DNA from: an uncultured Pigmentiphaga sp. | GTDB lineage: Bacteria; Pseudomonadota; Gammaproteobacteria; Burkholderiales; Burkholderiaceae_B | Length of the DNA stretch: 49,083 nt | Direction: 5' to 3' | Assembly: GCA_937891425.1 (NCBI GenBank) | Contig: CALAGD010000103.1 | Coordinates: 1 to 49,083 of the forward strand | Shown here: one piece after another, positions 26,810-34,791 of the stretch | Layout: every line of letters begins with the position of its first letter | Position numbering within the stretch: position 1 is the first letter of the stretch | Notes under the pieces: model-generated | What the model was told of the DNA's origin: nothing | Databases searched by the model: none | Seen by the model: the letters and a program-made list of their open reading frames with translations, nothing else | Translations under genes and position numbers: made by a program

Positions 26810-28249
26810 TCACGCCGGCTGGAATGCCGCCGCCACTGCTGCGCGCTTGCCGTTGGTCCTGCAGCGGATCTCCATCACGGGTGCGCCGAGGTCAGCAACG
26901 AACGAGTCCCGCCAGTGGGCGATATCGTGTGCCTCGAGCTGTTCCATCATGGCCTGGTGCCGTTCCAGCCGCTCGTCCAGGGGCATGGTCAGTGCCTGGT
27001 ACAAGGCACGGGCCATGGCGTCCGTGTCGTAGGGGTTCACCAGCAGGGCACCGCAGCCCAGCTCATCGGCAGCGCCTGCAAACTCCGACAGCACCAGCAC
27101 GCCGGGATCATCCTCCGGCTGGGCCGCCACGTACTCCTTGGCGACGAGGTTCATGCCGTCGCGAAGCGGGGTCACGAACCCCACGTGTGACGCGCGGAAG
27201 AAGGAGAACAGCATGGCGCGTTCGTACGACCGATTCATGTAGCGCAACGGTGTCCAGGTCAGTTCAGACCACTTGCCATGGATGCGTCCAGCGGCCGTCT
27301 CCAGCTGGCGGCGGATCTGGCGATAACCCTCGATGTCGCTGCGCGTGGTGGGCGCGATCTGCAGGAAGGTGACCTGGCCGCGCATGCGGGGGCGCGTCTC
27401 GAGCAGCCGTTCGAAGGCATTGAACCGCTCAATGATCCCCTTGCTGTAATCGAGGCGATCGACGCTGATGATGAGCTTGCGGTCTTCCAGCCCCTGTTTC
27501 AGGGTATGGATGACCTTGGAGCGCCGCCGCGACCGCGACAACGCCCTGACATTGTGCGGATCAATACCTACGGGGTAGTGGCCGATGCGGACCTTATGCC
27601 TGCCGAGGCGCGCGTAGCCGTCATCATCTACATCTGCCTGCAGGTAGCGTTCGAGATAGCCGATGAAGCATCGTGCATCGCCTTCCGTCTGGAAACCCAC
27701 GAGGTCATAGGCACACATGGCCTCGACCAGCTCCCGGTGTGGAGGGATGGTGCGCAGGACAGGGGCCGCCGGGAACGGTGTGTGCAGAAAGAAGCCGATC
27801 CGGTTCCTGATGCCCTGCTGGCGGCACGCCTGGGCAAACGGCAACAGATGATAGTCGTGCACCCAGATGAGGTCATCCGGTTCGACATAGTGCCGTAGCA
27901 GCCGGGCGAAGCGCGTGTTGACGCTCAAGTAACCGGCGTAATCTTCAGGCTGATACGCGCTGAGATCGACCCGGTAATGAAAGGTCGGCCACAGCACGCC
28001 ATTGCTGAAGCCACAGTAATAGCTTGAGTATTCGGCGCGGCTGAGAGATGTCGTGGCGCACCGTATGCCCAGGTACTCGTAGTCGGTAGTTTCGGCTGGC
28101 GGTTCGTCGCGGACTGTGCCATCCCAGCCGAACCACAGTCCCTTCTGACTGCGCAGCGCATCCAGAAGGCCGACGGCCAGGCCGCCGGCAGCCTCCTTGC
28201 TCATGCTCGGAGTCATTACCCGATTCGAGACCACAATCAACTTGCCCAT
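26810..28249 (-). CDS. otsA: Trehalose-6-phosphate synthase
   Basis: OtsA joins UDP-glucose and glucose-6-phosphate to give trehalose-6-phosphate, for osmotic and desiccation protection. The 479-residue GT20 enzyme has the N-terminal substrate loop (VVSNRV), HDYHLLPFAQ (Asp132), FFLHTPFPA (His156), the sugar-nucleotide site VDRLDYSKGI, and TPLRDGMNLVAKEYVAAQ plus LVLSEFAGAADEL near the C-terminus. All family motifs are intact. GGAGG eight bases before the ATG lies within the last codons of otsB, which ends four bases upstream. The order is therefore otsB then otsA, coupled. Confidence 0.95.
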   Translation of the reverse strand: MGKLIVVSNRVMTPSMSKEAAGGLAVGLLDALRSQKGLWFGWDGTVRDEPPAETTDYEYLGIRCATTSLSRAEYSSYYCGFSNGVLWPTFHYRVDLSAYQPEDYAGYLSVNTRFARLLRHYVEPDDLIWVHDYHLLPFAQACRQQGIRNRIGFFLHTPFPAAPVLRTIPPHRELVEAMCAYDLVGFQTEGDARCFIGYLERYLQADVDDDGYARLGRHKVRIGHYPVGIDPHNVRALSRSRRRSKVIHTLKQGLEDRKLIISVDRLDYSKGIIERFNAFERLLETRPRMRGQVTFLQIAPTTRSDIEGYRQIRRQLETAAGRIHGKWSELTWTPLRYMNRSYERAMLFSFFRASHVGFVTPLRDGMNLVAKEYVAAQPEDDPGVLVLSEFAGAADELGCGALLVNPYDTDAMARALYQALTMPLDERLERHQAMMEQLEAHDIAHWRDSFVADLGAPVMEIRCRTNGKRAAVAAAFQPA

Positions 28250-28253
28250 GACA

Positions 28254-29168
28254 TTAACCTCCAAGTTGATCGGCAGGGCAGGAGCCGACACTTGCAGAAT
28301 CTGTCCAGCTACCGTGATTGTGCCGCACGGCAGCCTGGTCGTGTGGTCCTGCCTCGCCCGCATCCAGCACAGCGTTCAGCCAGCGTGCCAGTGCCTGAGG
28401 TGATCCCAGGCAGTATCGGGCCTTCGTGGGCCCCGGGCCAATGCGAATGGAAATGCCTTGCAAGCGATTGGTGACGCCAAAGGCACATTCATCGGTATCG
28501 TCGTCGCCTGCCATCACGGGTGTTCTGCCCGCGAACACGGGGTCGTGCAGAAAGCGTTCCAGCGCTTCGCCCTTGTTTGCCCCCTTCGGCTTGAACTCGA
28601 CGACCATCTTGCCGGGCTGCAACGTGAATACATCGGCAAACTCGGCTGCGAGCTCCTGGGTGGCAGCCAGAATGGCCGTTTCGTGCTCCGGAGCCGTGCG
28701 GAAATGAATTGCAACCGAGAACCGCTTGTGTTCCACCAGCGAGCCAGGGTGTCTGGTTGCCAGCCGTACCAGCGCCCGATGGAGGGCCGCAACCGGTTCG
28801 ACCGGTACGAACGGCTCGTCGAGGGTCCCGTCGCTGCCGCGCCATTGGGCACCATGCAGACCCGCGAGCGGCCACCTGAACGGGGAGGTCATCGCGTCGA
28901 TGCGTTCCGCAGTACGCCCGGAAACAATGGCCACCGCGCCAGCACACGCATCGTACAGGCGTTTCAGCAAGTCGAGGGTATGGGGAGGAATCGCGGCGGC
29001 ATCCGGGGTGGCGGCGATGGGCGCAAGCGTACCGTCGAGATCGAAGAAGAATGCGAATTTCTCGAGCGGGCACACGCGCGGCGGGGGCATGGGTCCAGGC
29101 AGGCCAGCCCTGGGCGACACGATGGTGTCGGATGTTGAGTCGGCACGCGTTTGCAAAACGGAATTCAT
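28254..29168 (-). CDS. otsB: Trehalose-6-phosphate phosphatase
   Basis: OtsB removes phosphate from trehalose-6-phosphate. The product (304 residues from the chosen ATG) is a HAD-family phosphatase with motif I FFFDLDGTLAP, motif II IVSGRT, a cap domain, the Lys-bearing stretch FKPKGANKG and motif IV AGDDDTDECAF. The last 40 or so residues are Gly/His/Ser-rich and beyond the family core. The start is uncertain: ATG codons at 29168 and 29192 are in frame and both lie at a strong 20-base palindrome. It is the first gene of the otsBA pair. Confidence 0.93.
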   Translation of the reverse strand: MNSVLQTRADSTSDTIVSPRAGLPGPMPPPRVCPLEKFAFFFDLDGTLAPIAATPDAAAIPPHTLDLLKRLYDACAGAVAIVSGRTAERIDAMTSPFRWPLAGLHGAQWRGSDGTLDEPFVPVEPVAALHRALVRLATRHPGSLVEHKRFSVAIHFRTAPEHETAILAATQELAAEFADVFTLQPGKMVVEFKPKGANKGEALERFLHDPVFAGRTPVMAGDDDTDECAFGVTNRLQGISIRIGPGPTKARYCLGSPQALARWLNAVLDAGEAGPHDQAAVRHNHGSWTDSASVGSCPADQLGG

Positions 29169-29177
29169 GCGATGGTG

Positions 29178-29197
29178 GCAGGATGGAACCATCCTGC
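29178..29197. promoter_or_regulatory. Perfect 20-base palindrome at the otsB start
   Basis: Nine-base arms GCAGGATGG and CCATCCTGC flank AA, 10-29 bases upstream of the otsB ATG at 29168. It may be an operator near the promoter or, in mRNA, a hairpin over the translation start. Confidence 0.4.
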
Positions 29198-29386
29198 TGC
29201 GTTGACCTTCGCCGTAATGTAAGGGCGGTGGAGCCATCCTTCAACCCGCAGAGGGCGCGACGGATGACTTCGCCGGGGCCACGCCAGCGTCGCCGGAAAG
29301 GGTTGCTGTCAGCGTCACCGACTGACGGGGGGCTGCACGAAGCGCTGAACCCGCCTTTCATATAACGGCGCGCCTTGTTCAGTAAC

Positions 29387-29429
29387 CCCTGAAACACGAA
29401 AGGCCTTGCCGCTTTAGCGGCAAGGCCTT
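29387..29429 (-). terminator. Terminator after tRNA-Asn
   Basis: On the minus strand just after the tRNA, a perfect 13-base-pair stem (29417-29429 with 29400-29412, four-base loop) is followed by TTTCGTGTTT. The T-run is broken but the stem is strong. Confidence 0.75.
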
Positions 29430-29437
29430 GTATTCTT

Positions 29438-29513
29438 TGGCTCCCCAAGCTGGACTCGAACCAGCGACCTGCGGATTAACAGTCCGTCGCTCTACCGACT
29501 GAGCTATTGGGGA
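29438..29513 (-). tRNA. tRNA-Asn (anticodon GUU)
   Basis: This 76-base cloverleaf on the minus strand starts TCCCCAATAGCTCAG. It has D-loop GTCGGTAGA, anticodon loop CTGTTAA (anticodon GTT), T-loop GGTTCGAGTCC, acceptor stem TCCCCAA/TTGGGGA, discriminator G and an encoded CCA. A terminator hairpin follows. Confidence 0.98.
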
Positions 29514-29609
29514 GCAGAGAAAATAACTATAACAAGAATTTTTGAGTTGTGCAAGCCTAACGGCGACCGACGGAGAAGATCCGCACTTGACTGCAGCGCG
29601 AAAGATGAC

Positions 29610-30377
29610 TCAGCGCCCCTTGAACACCGGGCGGCGCTTCTCGCGCCAGGCGCGTGCTCCCTCCCGGAGATCTTCTGATGCGTCCGCCTGCTGCCGGTCT
29701 TCGGCGAACAGTGCGGGGTCGATGCCGCCATGGCCCAACGCGTTCAGATGGCGCTTCATGCCCCTCAGGGAGAGCGGCGCCATACCCGCCAGCCGTTCGC
29801 TCAGATTCTCGACCTCAGCATCGAGCGCCGCGACGTCCTCGACACAATGTGTAAGAAACCCGCTTGCGAGCAGCTGTTCGGCGTCGAACTCCTCGGCCGC
29901 GAGCAGGATACGCTTGGCCATATTCAGGCCAAGACGGGATACGAGGCGTTCCATACCGCTCTGGTAGAAGTGCAGGCCCAGGCGGGCTGCCGGAACAAAC
30001 ATGCGGCATGACGTCACGCCGATGCGGAAGTCGCAGGCGAGGGCGAGGTCGGTCGCACCGCCGAACAGCCCGCCGTTGAGCGCGGCAATGGTGATGGCGC
30101 GGACCTGTTCAAGGCGGTTGGCGACCTGTTCAAAGGACACGGTGGAGGCGCCAGGCGCGGCAAAACTGTCGACGTTGTATCCGCTGCAGAAGTAGCGGCC
30201 CGTGGCGCGCAGGCGCAGGACCAGTACCTCGGGGTGGGCGTCAACGGTCTCGAAATGTTCGTGCAGTACGGCCAGATCGGTGTCGTCGAGGCGGTTGGCC
30301 TGATCGGGACGGCGCAATGTGATGGTGGCCAGACGGCCGTGGATCTCGAGCGAGGGTACCGTTCCTTGGGTAGACAT
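29610..30377 (-). CDS. Crotonase-fold enoyl-CoA hydratase/isomerase family protein, both catalytic Glu replaced
   Basis: The 255-residue product has the crotonase fold, with oxyanion-hole regions YFCSGYNVDS (about 62-71) and LNGGLFGGATDLALACD (about 99-115). In rat enoyl-CoA hydratase the two catalytic glutamates lie in GGGCELA and FGQPE. Here the positions read GGATDLA (Asp) and FVPAARLGL (Ala), so normal hydration is doubtful. Isomerase, hydrolase, decarboxylase or dehalogenase chemistry of this superfamily is possible. GGAG six bases before the ATG supports the start. It is divergent from the dpp-type operon and shares with it the motif near TTGTGGCATACA, so it is probably part of the same regulon. 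Confidence 0.82.
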   Translation of the reverse strand: MSTQGTVPSLEIHGRLATITLRRPDQANRLDDTDLAVLHEHFETVDAHPEVLVLRLRATGRYFCSGYNVDSFAAPGASTVSFEQVANRLEQVRAITIAALNGGLFGGATDLALACDFRIGVTSCRMFVPAARLGLHFYQSGMERLVSRLGLNMAKRILLAAEEFDAEQLLASGFLTHCVEDVAALDAEVENLSERLAGMAPLSLRGMKRHLNALGHGGIDPALFAEDRQQADASEDLREGARAWREKRRPVFKGR

Positions 30378-30406
30378 GTTTGCTCCGGCAGTGACGGGTT
30401 GTGCTA

Positions 30407-30435
30407 TTTGTGTGCCACAGAGATTCTATGGCATA
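30407..30435. promoter_or_regulatory. Putative operator upstream of the crotonase gene
   Basis: Read on the minus strand, 30407-30420 gives CTGTGGCACACAAA, close to the TTGTGGCATACA motif found at the other divergent promoters. TATGGCATA follows at 30427-30435. It lies 30-58 bases before the 29610-30377 gene's start codon. The motif is seen directly; its function is inferred. Confidence 0.4.
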
Positions 30436-30589
30436 ACTAGTTGCAGGAACAGGCCTGGTCATGAGCGAAGGGGCAGAAACGGCCCATGAAACAGGGATAA
30501 ACCCGAGTCAGAACCGGCTGAAAGATGGTCCCAGGAGGGAATTCGGGATAACGATAGGTAGTTTCCTGTCCACGGGTGTTTAAAACTTC

Positions 30590-30610
30590 ATGGCATGTAT
30601 GCCACAATAG
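30590..30610. promoter_or_regulatory. Putative operator upstream of the dpp-type operon
   Basis: TGGCAT-GT-ATGCCA (30591-30604) is a perfect palindrome that extends into GTATGCCACAAT (30597-30608). The latter matches the site at 42779-42790 base for base over 12 positions. It lies about 37 bases before the operon's first start codon, where a repressor or activator could act. Confidence 0.5.
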
Positions 30611-30644
30611 GTTATCTGTATAGAGGATAAAACGGAATCCCGTT

Positions 30645-32813
30645 ATGCTCATGCGCCGGGAGTTATTGCCGGAGTCATCGCACCTCCAGTCGTCCGGCAC
30701 TCACACAGGAACGGCCTTGGCGGAGGAGGGCAGGAGACCAGCCGTCAGTCACTGGAACACCGTCACCGCGGACCCGGGCGATTGCCTGCTCAAGGTCGAA
30801 GGACTGCGGGTCAGTTTCAGGACGGCCGCCAGAGAGGTCGACATCATCGACGGGCTTGACTTCGAACTGCGCCGCGGTGAAGTGGTCGCTGTGGTGGGCG
30901 AGTCAGGGTCGGGCAAATCGGTCAGTGCCCTGGCCATCATGGGCCTGCTGCCACCGTTTGCGCGTGTCAGCGCGGGGCGTGTGCTTTTTCAGGGGCGCAA
31001 TCTGCTTGAGCTCGATGCCGAAGGCATGCGTCGTCTGCGCGGCAAGGACATCGGCATGGTGTTCCAGGATCCGATGTCGGCGCTCAACCCGGTGCTCACC
31101 ATCGGCGAACAGATTGCCGAACCGTTGCGGCTGCATCTGGGCATGTCACACCAGCAGGCGCGGGCGCGCGTGCTGGAGCTGCTGAACATGGTCGGCATCG
31201 CGGACGCCGAGTCGCGCATTGATCTGTATCCCCATGAATTTTCGGGCGGCATGCGGCAGCGCGTCATGATCGCCATCGCGCTCGCCTGCCAGCCCAGCCT
31301 GCTCATCGCCGACGAGCCGACCACCGCGCTCGACGTCACGATCCAGGCCCAGATTCTCGAGCTCCTCAAGAATCTGGCCGATCGCCTGGGCATTGCGCTC
31401 ATGCTCATCACCCACAACCTGGGCGTGGTCGCGCGTTACGCCGACAGGGTACTCGTGATGTATGGCGGTCAGCTGGTCGAGCAGGGGCTTGCCGACACGC
31501 TGTTTCATCACCCCCGCCATATGTATACGCTGGGCCTGTTGCGTTGCGTGCCGCGGCTAGAGGGCGACATCCGTGGCAAGCTCGCCGAAATCCCGGGCTT
31601 GCCGCCCGACCCGCGCGAGATGCCTCCGGGCTGCCGGTTCGCGCCGCGCTGTCCCCAGCGGATCGACGTGTGCAGGAATGAGGCGCGCCTCGTCGCCACC
31701 GACGTCGGCTCGGCCAGCCGATGTCATCGGGTGACCGACCTCGCCGCGGGGAGTATTGGCTGGCCCGAGCCTGCACCGGGTGCAAGCTTGATCGAAAACG
31801 TACCTGCTTCCACACACGGTCCGGCTGCCGTGGGCTCTCCCGCTGCCATGCCGCTGCTCGAGGCACGCGACCTGACCCGGGTGTTCAACGTGAAGCAGGG
31901 CATGTGGGGCAAGCGGCGTCAGGTTACCGCCGTGCGCCAGGTCAACTTCTCCCTCGATCGCGGCGAAACCCTGGGCGTGGTGGGCGAGTCAGGTTGTGGC
32001 AAGAGTACCCTGGCGCGCATGGTGCTGCGCCTCGACCGCCCCAGCGCAGGCCAGATCCTTTTCGGCGGCCACGACATCACCAACCTCGGGCACCGCCTGC
32101 TGCGCCCCGTACGCCGGCGCATGCAGGTGGTGTTCCAGGATCCGGCTGCCTCGTTGAATCCGCGCATGACGATCGGCCAGATCATCGGAGAACCCATGCG
32201 CGTGCATGGCCTGGTGCGCGGCGATGCCGAGGAACAGGAGCGTGTCATCGACCTCCTGCGGCAGGTGGGTCTGCGCGCCGAACTCTACGGCCGCTACAGC
32301 CACCAGATCTCAGGGGGGCAGCGCCAGCGGGTAGGCATTGCCCGTGCGCTCGCCCTCGATCCTTCCCTCATCGTGTGCGACGAGGCCGTATCGGCGCTGG
32401 ATGTCTCGGTGCAGGCACAGGTGGTGAACTTGCTGGCGGATCTGCAGCAACAGCGCGGGCTGGCCTACCTGTTCATCGCGCACGATCTCGCCCTGGTGCG
32501 CCGTATCTCGAACCGCGTGATGGTCATGTACCTGGGGCGGGTAGTCGAATACGGGTCGCGCGAGCATATCTACGCACAGCCGACGCATCCCTATACCCGC
32601 CTGCTGCTGGAAGCCGTACCGGGTACCGACCCCCGCGAAGAACGTAAGCGTGCGCCGATTCTGATCCAGGGCGACCTGCCCAGCCCGTTCGCGCCACCGG
32701 ATGGCTGTGCGTTCCGGACTCGCTGTCCGCGGGCCACCGCCGACTGTGCCCGGGCCGTTCCCCAATTGCGCGAAGTGACGTCGGGCCATTACGTGGCCTG
32801 CGACCGGGTATAG
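30645..32813 (+). CDS. Fused double ATPase of dipeptide/opine-type ABC transporter (DppD-DppF fusion)
   Basis: This 722-residue protein carries two complete ATP-binding modules that are usually separate DppD and DppF. Module 1 (about 45-340) has Walker A GESGSGKS, signature FSGGMRQR, Walker B LLIADEPTTALD and the oligopeptide-transporter Cys-rich tail CRFAPRCPQRIDVC. Module 2 (about 400-715) has GESGCGKS, ISGGQRQR, SLIVCDEAVSALD and the tail CAFRTRCPRATADC. Such tails can hold an iron-sulphur cluster. In module 2 the residue after Asp-Glu is Ala where Pro is usual. It powers import through DppB/DppC encoded next. The start ATG at 30645 has only a weak ribosome site, and the first 40 or so residues are not conserved, so the true start may be later. 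Confidence 0.92.
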   Translation: MLMRRELLPESSHLQSSGTHTGTALAEEGRRPAVSHWNTVTADPGDCLLKVEGLRVSFRTAAREVDIIDGLDFELRRGEVVAVVGESGSGKSVSALAIMGLLPPFARVSAGRVLFQGRNLLELDAEGMRRLRGKDIGMVFQDPMSALNPVLTIGEQIAEPLRLHLGMSHQQARARVLELLNMVGIADAESRIDLYPHEFSGGMRQRVMIAIALACQPSLLIADEPTTALDVTIQAQILELLKNLADRLGIALMLITHNLGVVARYADRVLVMYGGQLVEQGLADTLFHHPRHMYTLGLLRCVPRLEGDIRGKLAEIPGLPPDPREMPPGCRFAPRCPQRIDVCRNEARLVATDVGSASRCHRVTDLAAGSIGWPEPAPGASLIENVPASTHGPAAVGSPAAMPLLEARDLTRVFNVKQGMWGKRRQVTAVRQVNFSLDRGETLGVVGESGCGKSTLARMVLRLDRPSAGQILFGGHDITNLGHRLLRPVRRRMQVVFQDPAASLNPRMTIGQIIGEPMRVHGLVRGDAEEQERVIDLLRQVGLRAELYGRYSHQISGGQRQRVGIARALALDPSLIVCDEAVSALDVSVQAQVVNLLADLQQQRGLAYLFIAHDLALVRRISNRVMVMYLGRVVEYGSREHIYAQPTHPYTRLLLEAVPGTDPREERKRAPILIQGDLPSPFAPPDGCAFRTRCPRATADCARAVPQLREVTSGHYVACDRV

Positions 32814-32822
32814 GGGGCAGGC

Positions 32823-33779
32823 ATGACCGGTTATCTCCTGCGCAAGTTTTTTCAGTTCCTGCTCACCCTGCTGGGGGTGGCGGTACTCATTTTCTTCATC
32901 GTCCGGGTATTGCCCGGTGACATCGTGGCGCTGAAGCTGCAGGGTGATGGCGTCACGGTGTCCGCCGATGTCCTGGCCGCCGAAAAGGCCAGGCTAGGGC
33001 TCGACAAGCCCATGTTGCAGCAACTGCTCGACTGGCTATGGGGGCTGGTCAACCTTGACCTGGGCCGATCGCTCTGGACCGAGCGTCCCGTTACCCAGGA
33101 AATCGCGGAGCGGCTGCCCCTCTCGGTTGAGCTCGCCGTGCTGTCGACCATCCTGGCGGTCGTGTTCGCGCTGCCGCTTGGCATCGTTGCAGCGCTCACT
33201 CGCGGCACCGTGGTCGACCAGGGAATACGTCTGTCCACGGTCGCGGGCCTGTCGATCCCCGGTTTCTGGCTGGGGCTGCTCGTACAGACCTTTCTGCTCA
33301 AGACCTTTGGCTGGCTGCCTTCGCTGTCGGGCGTGAGTTGGACGCTGGATCCGGTCGGGCGGTTCGCCATGCTGATCTTTCCGGCGCTGGTCGTGGCCTG
33401 GCGGATGTCTGCCATGCTGGCGCGCATGCTGCGTTCATCGATGCTGGAAGTGCTGCAGGAAGACTACATCCGGACCGCGCGGGCCAAGGGGGTGCGACCG
33501 CGTGTGGTGGTGACCCACCATGCGGCGCGCAATGCACTGCTGCCGACGGTCACGCTGGTAGGGCTGGAGTTCGCCTTTCTGCTGGGGGGCCTGACCGTGA
33601 CCGAACAGGTGTTCAACCTCAACGGGGTAGGTCGCTTGCTGGTACAGGCCGTCACTCAGAACGACTTCATGCTGATTCAGGGACTCGTCATGCTGTTCGC
33701 CGCCACATTCGTCGTGGTGAGCTTCGTGATCGACCTCGTCTATGGCGCGCTCGACCCGCGCATACGCACAGTACGTTGA
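32823..33779 (+). CDS. dppB: Dipeptide/opine-type ABC transporter permease (DppB-like)
   Basis: This 318-residue inner-membrane permease has six helices. The N-terminal LLRKFFQFLLTLLGVAVLIF, the early VLPGD, and the EAA-type coupling region YIRTARAKGVRPRVVVTHHA (about 215-235) are typical of DppB/OppB. The start follows the ATPase stop by nine bases with a purine-rich GGGGGCAGG. It forms the channel with DppC. Confidence 0.93.
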   Translation: MTGYLLRKFFQFLLTLLGVAVLIFFIVRVLPGDIVALKLQGDGVTVSADVLAAEKARLGLDKPMLQQLLDWLWGLVNLDLGRSLWTERPVTQEIAERLPLSVELAVLSTILAVVFALPLGIVAALTRGTVVDQGIRLSTVAGLSIPGFWLGLLVQTFLLKTFGWLPSLSGVSWTLDPVGRFAMLIFPALVVAWRMSAMLARMLRSSMLEVLQEDYIRTARAKGVRPRVVVTHHAARNALLPTVTLVGLEFAFLLGGLTVTEQVFNLNGVGRLLVQAVTQNDFMLIQGLVMLFAATFVVVSFVIDLVYGALDPRIRTVR

Positions 33780-33794
33780 GTCAGGGAAGCCATC

Positions 33795-34691
33795 ATGAGT
33801 GTTTCGACCACGGTTTTCACGGTATCGCGCCCGGCGCGCTGGCGCGTGGCGTTCGGGCAGTTCGCGCGACGCAATCCGCTCGGCGCAGCAGCGCTGCTGT
33901 TCCTGGCGGTGCTGTTGCTGGCCGGCGTGTTTGCGCCCTACGTAGCACCCTACCACCCGCTCGACACTGATTACGAAGCCATTCTTGAGGCTCCTTCCTG
34001 GGCCCATCTGATGGGTACCGACGAGTACGGGCGCGACATTTTCTCCCGCATCATCTACGGCGCGCGCACGGCGTTGACGCTGGCCGTCTGTGCATCGTTG
34101 CTGGGCTGCCTGAGCGGTGCCGTCATCGGCATCTCTTCGGCGTACTTCGGGGGCGCATTCGACACCACCATACAGCGCCTGATGGACATCATGCTGGCCA
34201 TACCCGGCATCGTGTTCGCCATGGTCATCGCGGCGGTGCTGGGCCGGCACATGGTGTTCGGCATTGATGTCAATCTCGTGCTGGCGATTGCCATTCCTGG
34301 TATTCCCAACGTCGCCCGGGTATTGCGATCCGCTGCCCTCAGCGTGCGTACCATGCCGTACGTCGATGCGGCGATTGCAGCGGGGTATTCCCGCAGCCGG
34401 GTCATTTTCAGGCACATGGCGCCCAACCTGATCGCACCCTGGCTCGTGCTGGTGAGCGCGTTCGCGGCACAGGCGATCCTGCTCGAATCGGCACTCTCGT
34501 TCCTCGGCATTGGCGTCGTGGAACCTACGCCAGCCTGGGGTCTCATGCTCTCCGGCATGAGTACCCAGCTGTTCGTGGAAGCGCCCTGGCTGGTGATATT
34601 TCCGGGGCTTGCGGTAAGCGCAACGGTGTTTGCGTTCAGTTTGCTGGGCGATGCCTTGCGCGATTTTCTGGATCCCCGGTTGCGCATGTGA
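33795..34691 (+). CDS. dppC: Dipeptide/opine-type ABC transporter permease (DppC-like)
   Basis: This 298-residue permease has the OppC-type N-terminal region, the signature HLMGTDEYGRDIFSRIIYGA (about 72-91), and the coupling motif DAAIAAGYSRSRVIFRHMAP (about 190-209). Six helices are visible. It follows dppB by 15 bases and partners it in the membrane. Confidence 0.93.
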   Translation: MSVSTTVFTVSRPARWRVAFGQFARRNPLGAAALLFLAVLLLAGVFAPYVAPYHPLDTDYEAILEAPSWAHLMGTDEYGRDIFSRIIYGARTALTLAVCASLLGCLSGAVIGISSAYFGGAFDTTIQRLMDIMLAIPGIVFAMVIAAVLGRHMVFGIDVNLVLAIAIPGIPNVARVLRSAALSVRTMPYVDAAIAAGYSRSRVIFRHMAPNLIAPWLVLVSAFAAQAILLESALSFLGIGVVEPTPAWGLMLSGMSTQLFVEAPWLVIFPGLAVSATVFAFSLLGDALRDFLDPRLRM

Positions 34692-34707
34692 CGGGGCAGG
34701 CCGGTGC

Positions 34708-34743
34708 ACACGGACGGGATCGTGGGCATGTCTGTCCGTGTGT
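34708..34743 (+). promoter_or_regulatory. Inverted repeat between permease and binding-protein genes
   Basis: CACACGGAC (34708-34716) and GTCCGTGTG (34735-34743) are perfect arms around an 18-base loop in the 100-base gap before the binding-protein gene. In mRNA this hairpin could protect the downstream message, giving more binding protein than permease; that role is inferred. No T-run follows, so it is not a clear terminator. Confidence 0.4.
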
Positions 34744-34791
34744 GGAAGCGGCTTCCGGTGAATACCCCTGTTTTTGGGAGGAGACCCATCA

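Noticed and set aside
4855..29513. tRNA-Lys and tRNA-Asn as borders of a genomic island
   Set aside because: I found no integrase next to either tRNA and no copy of a tRNA 3' end elsewhere. The genes between are mostly core functions.
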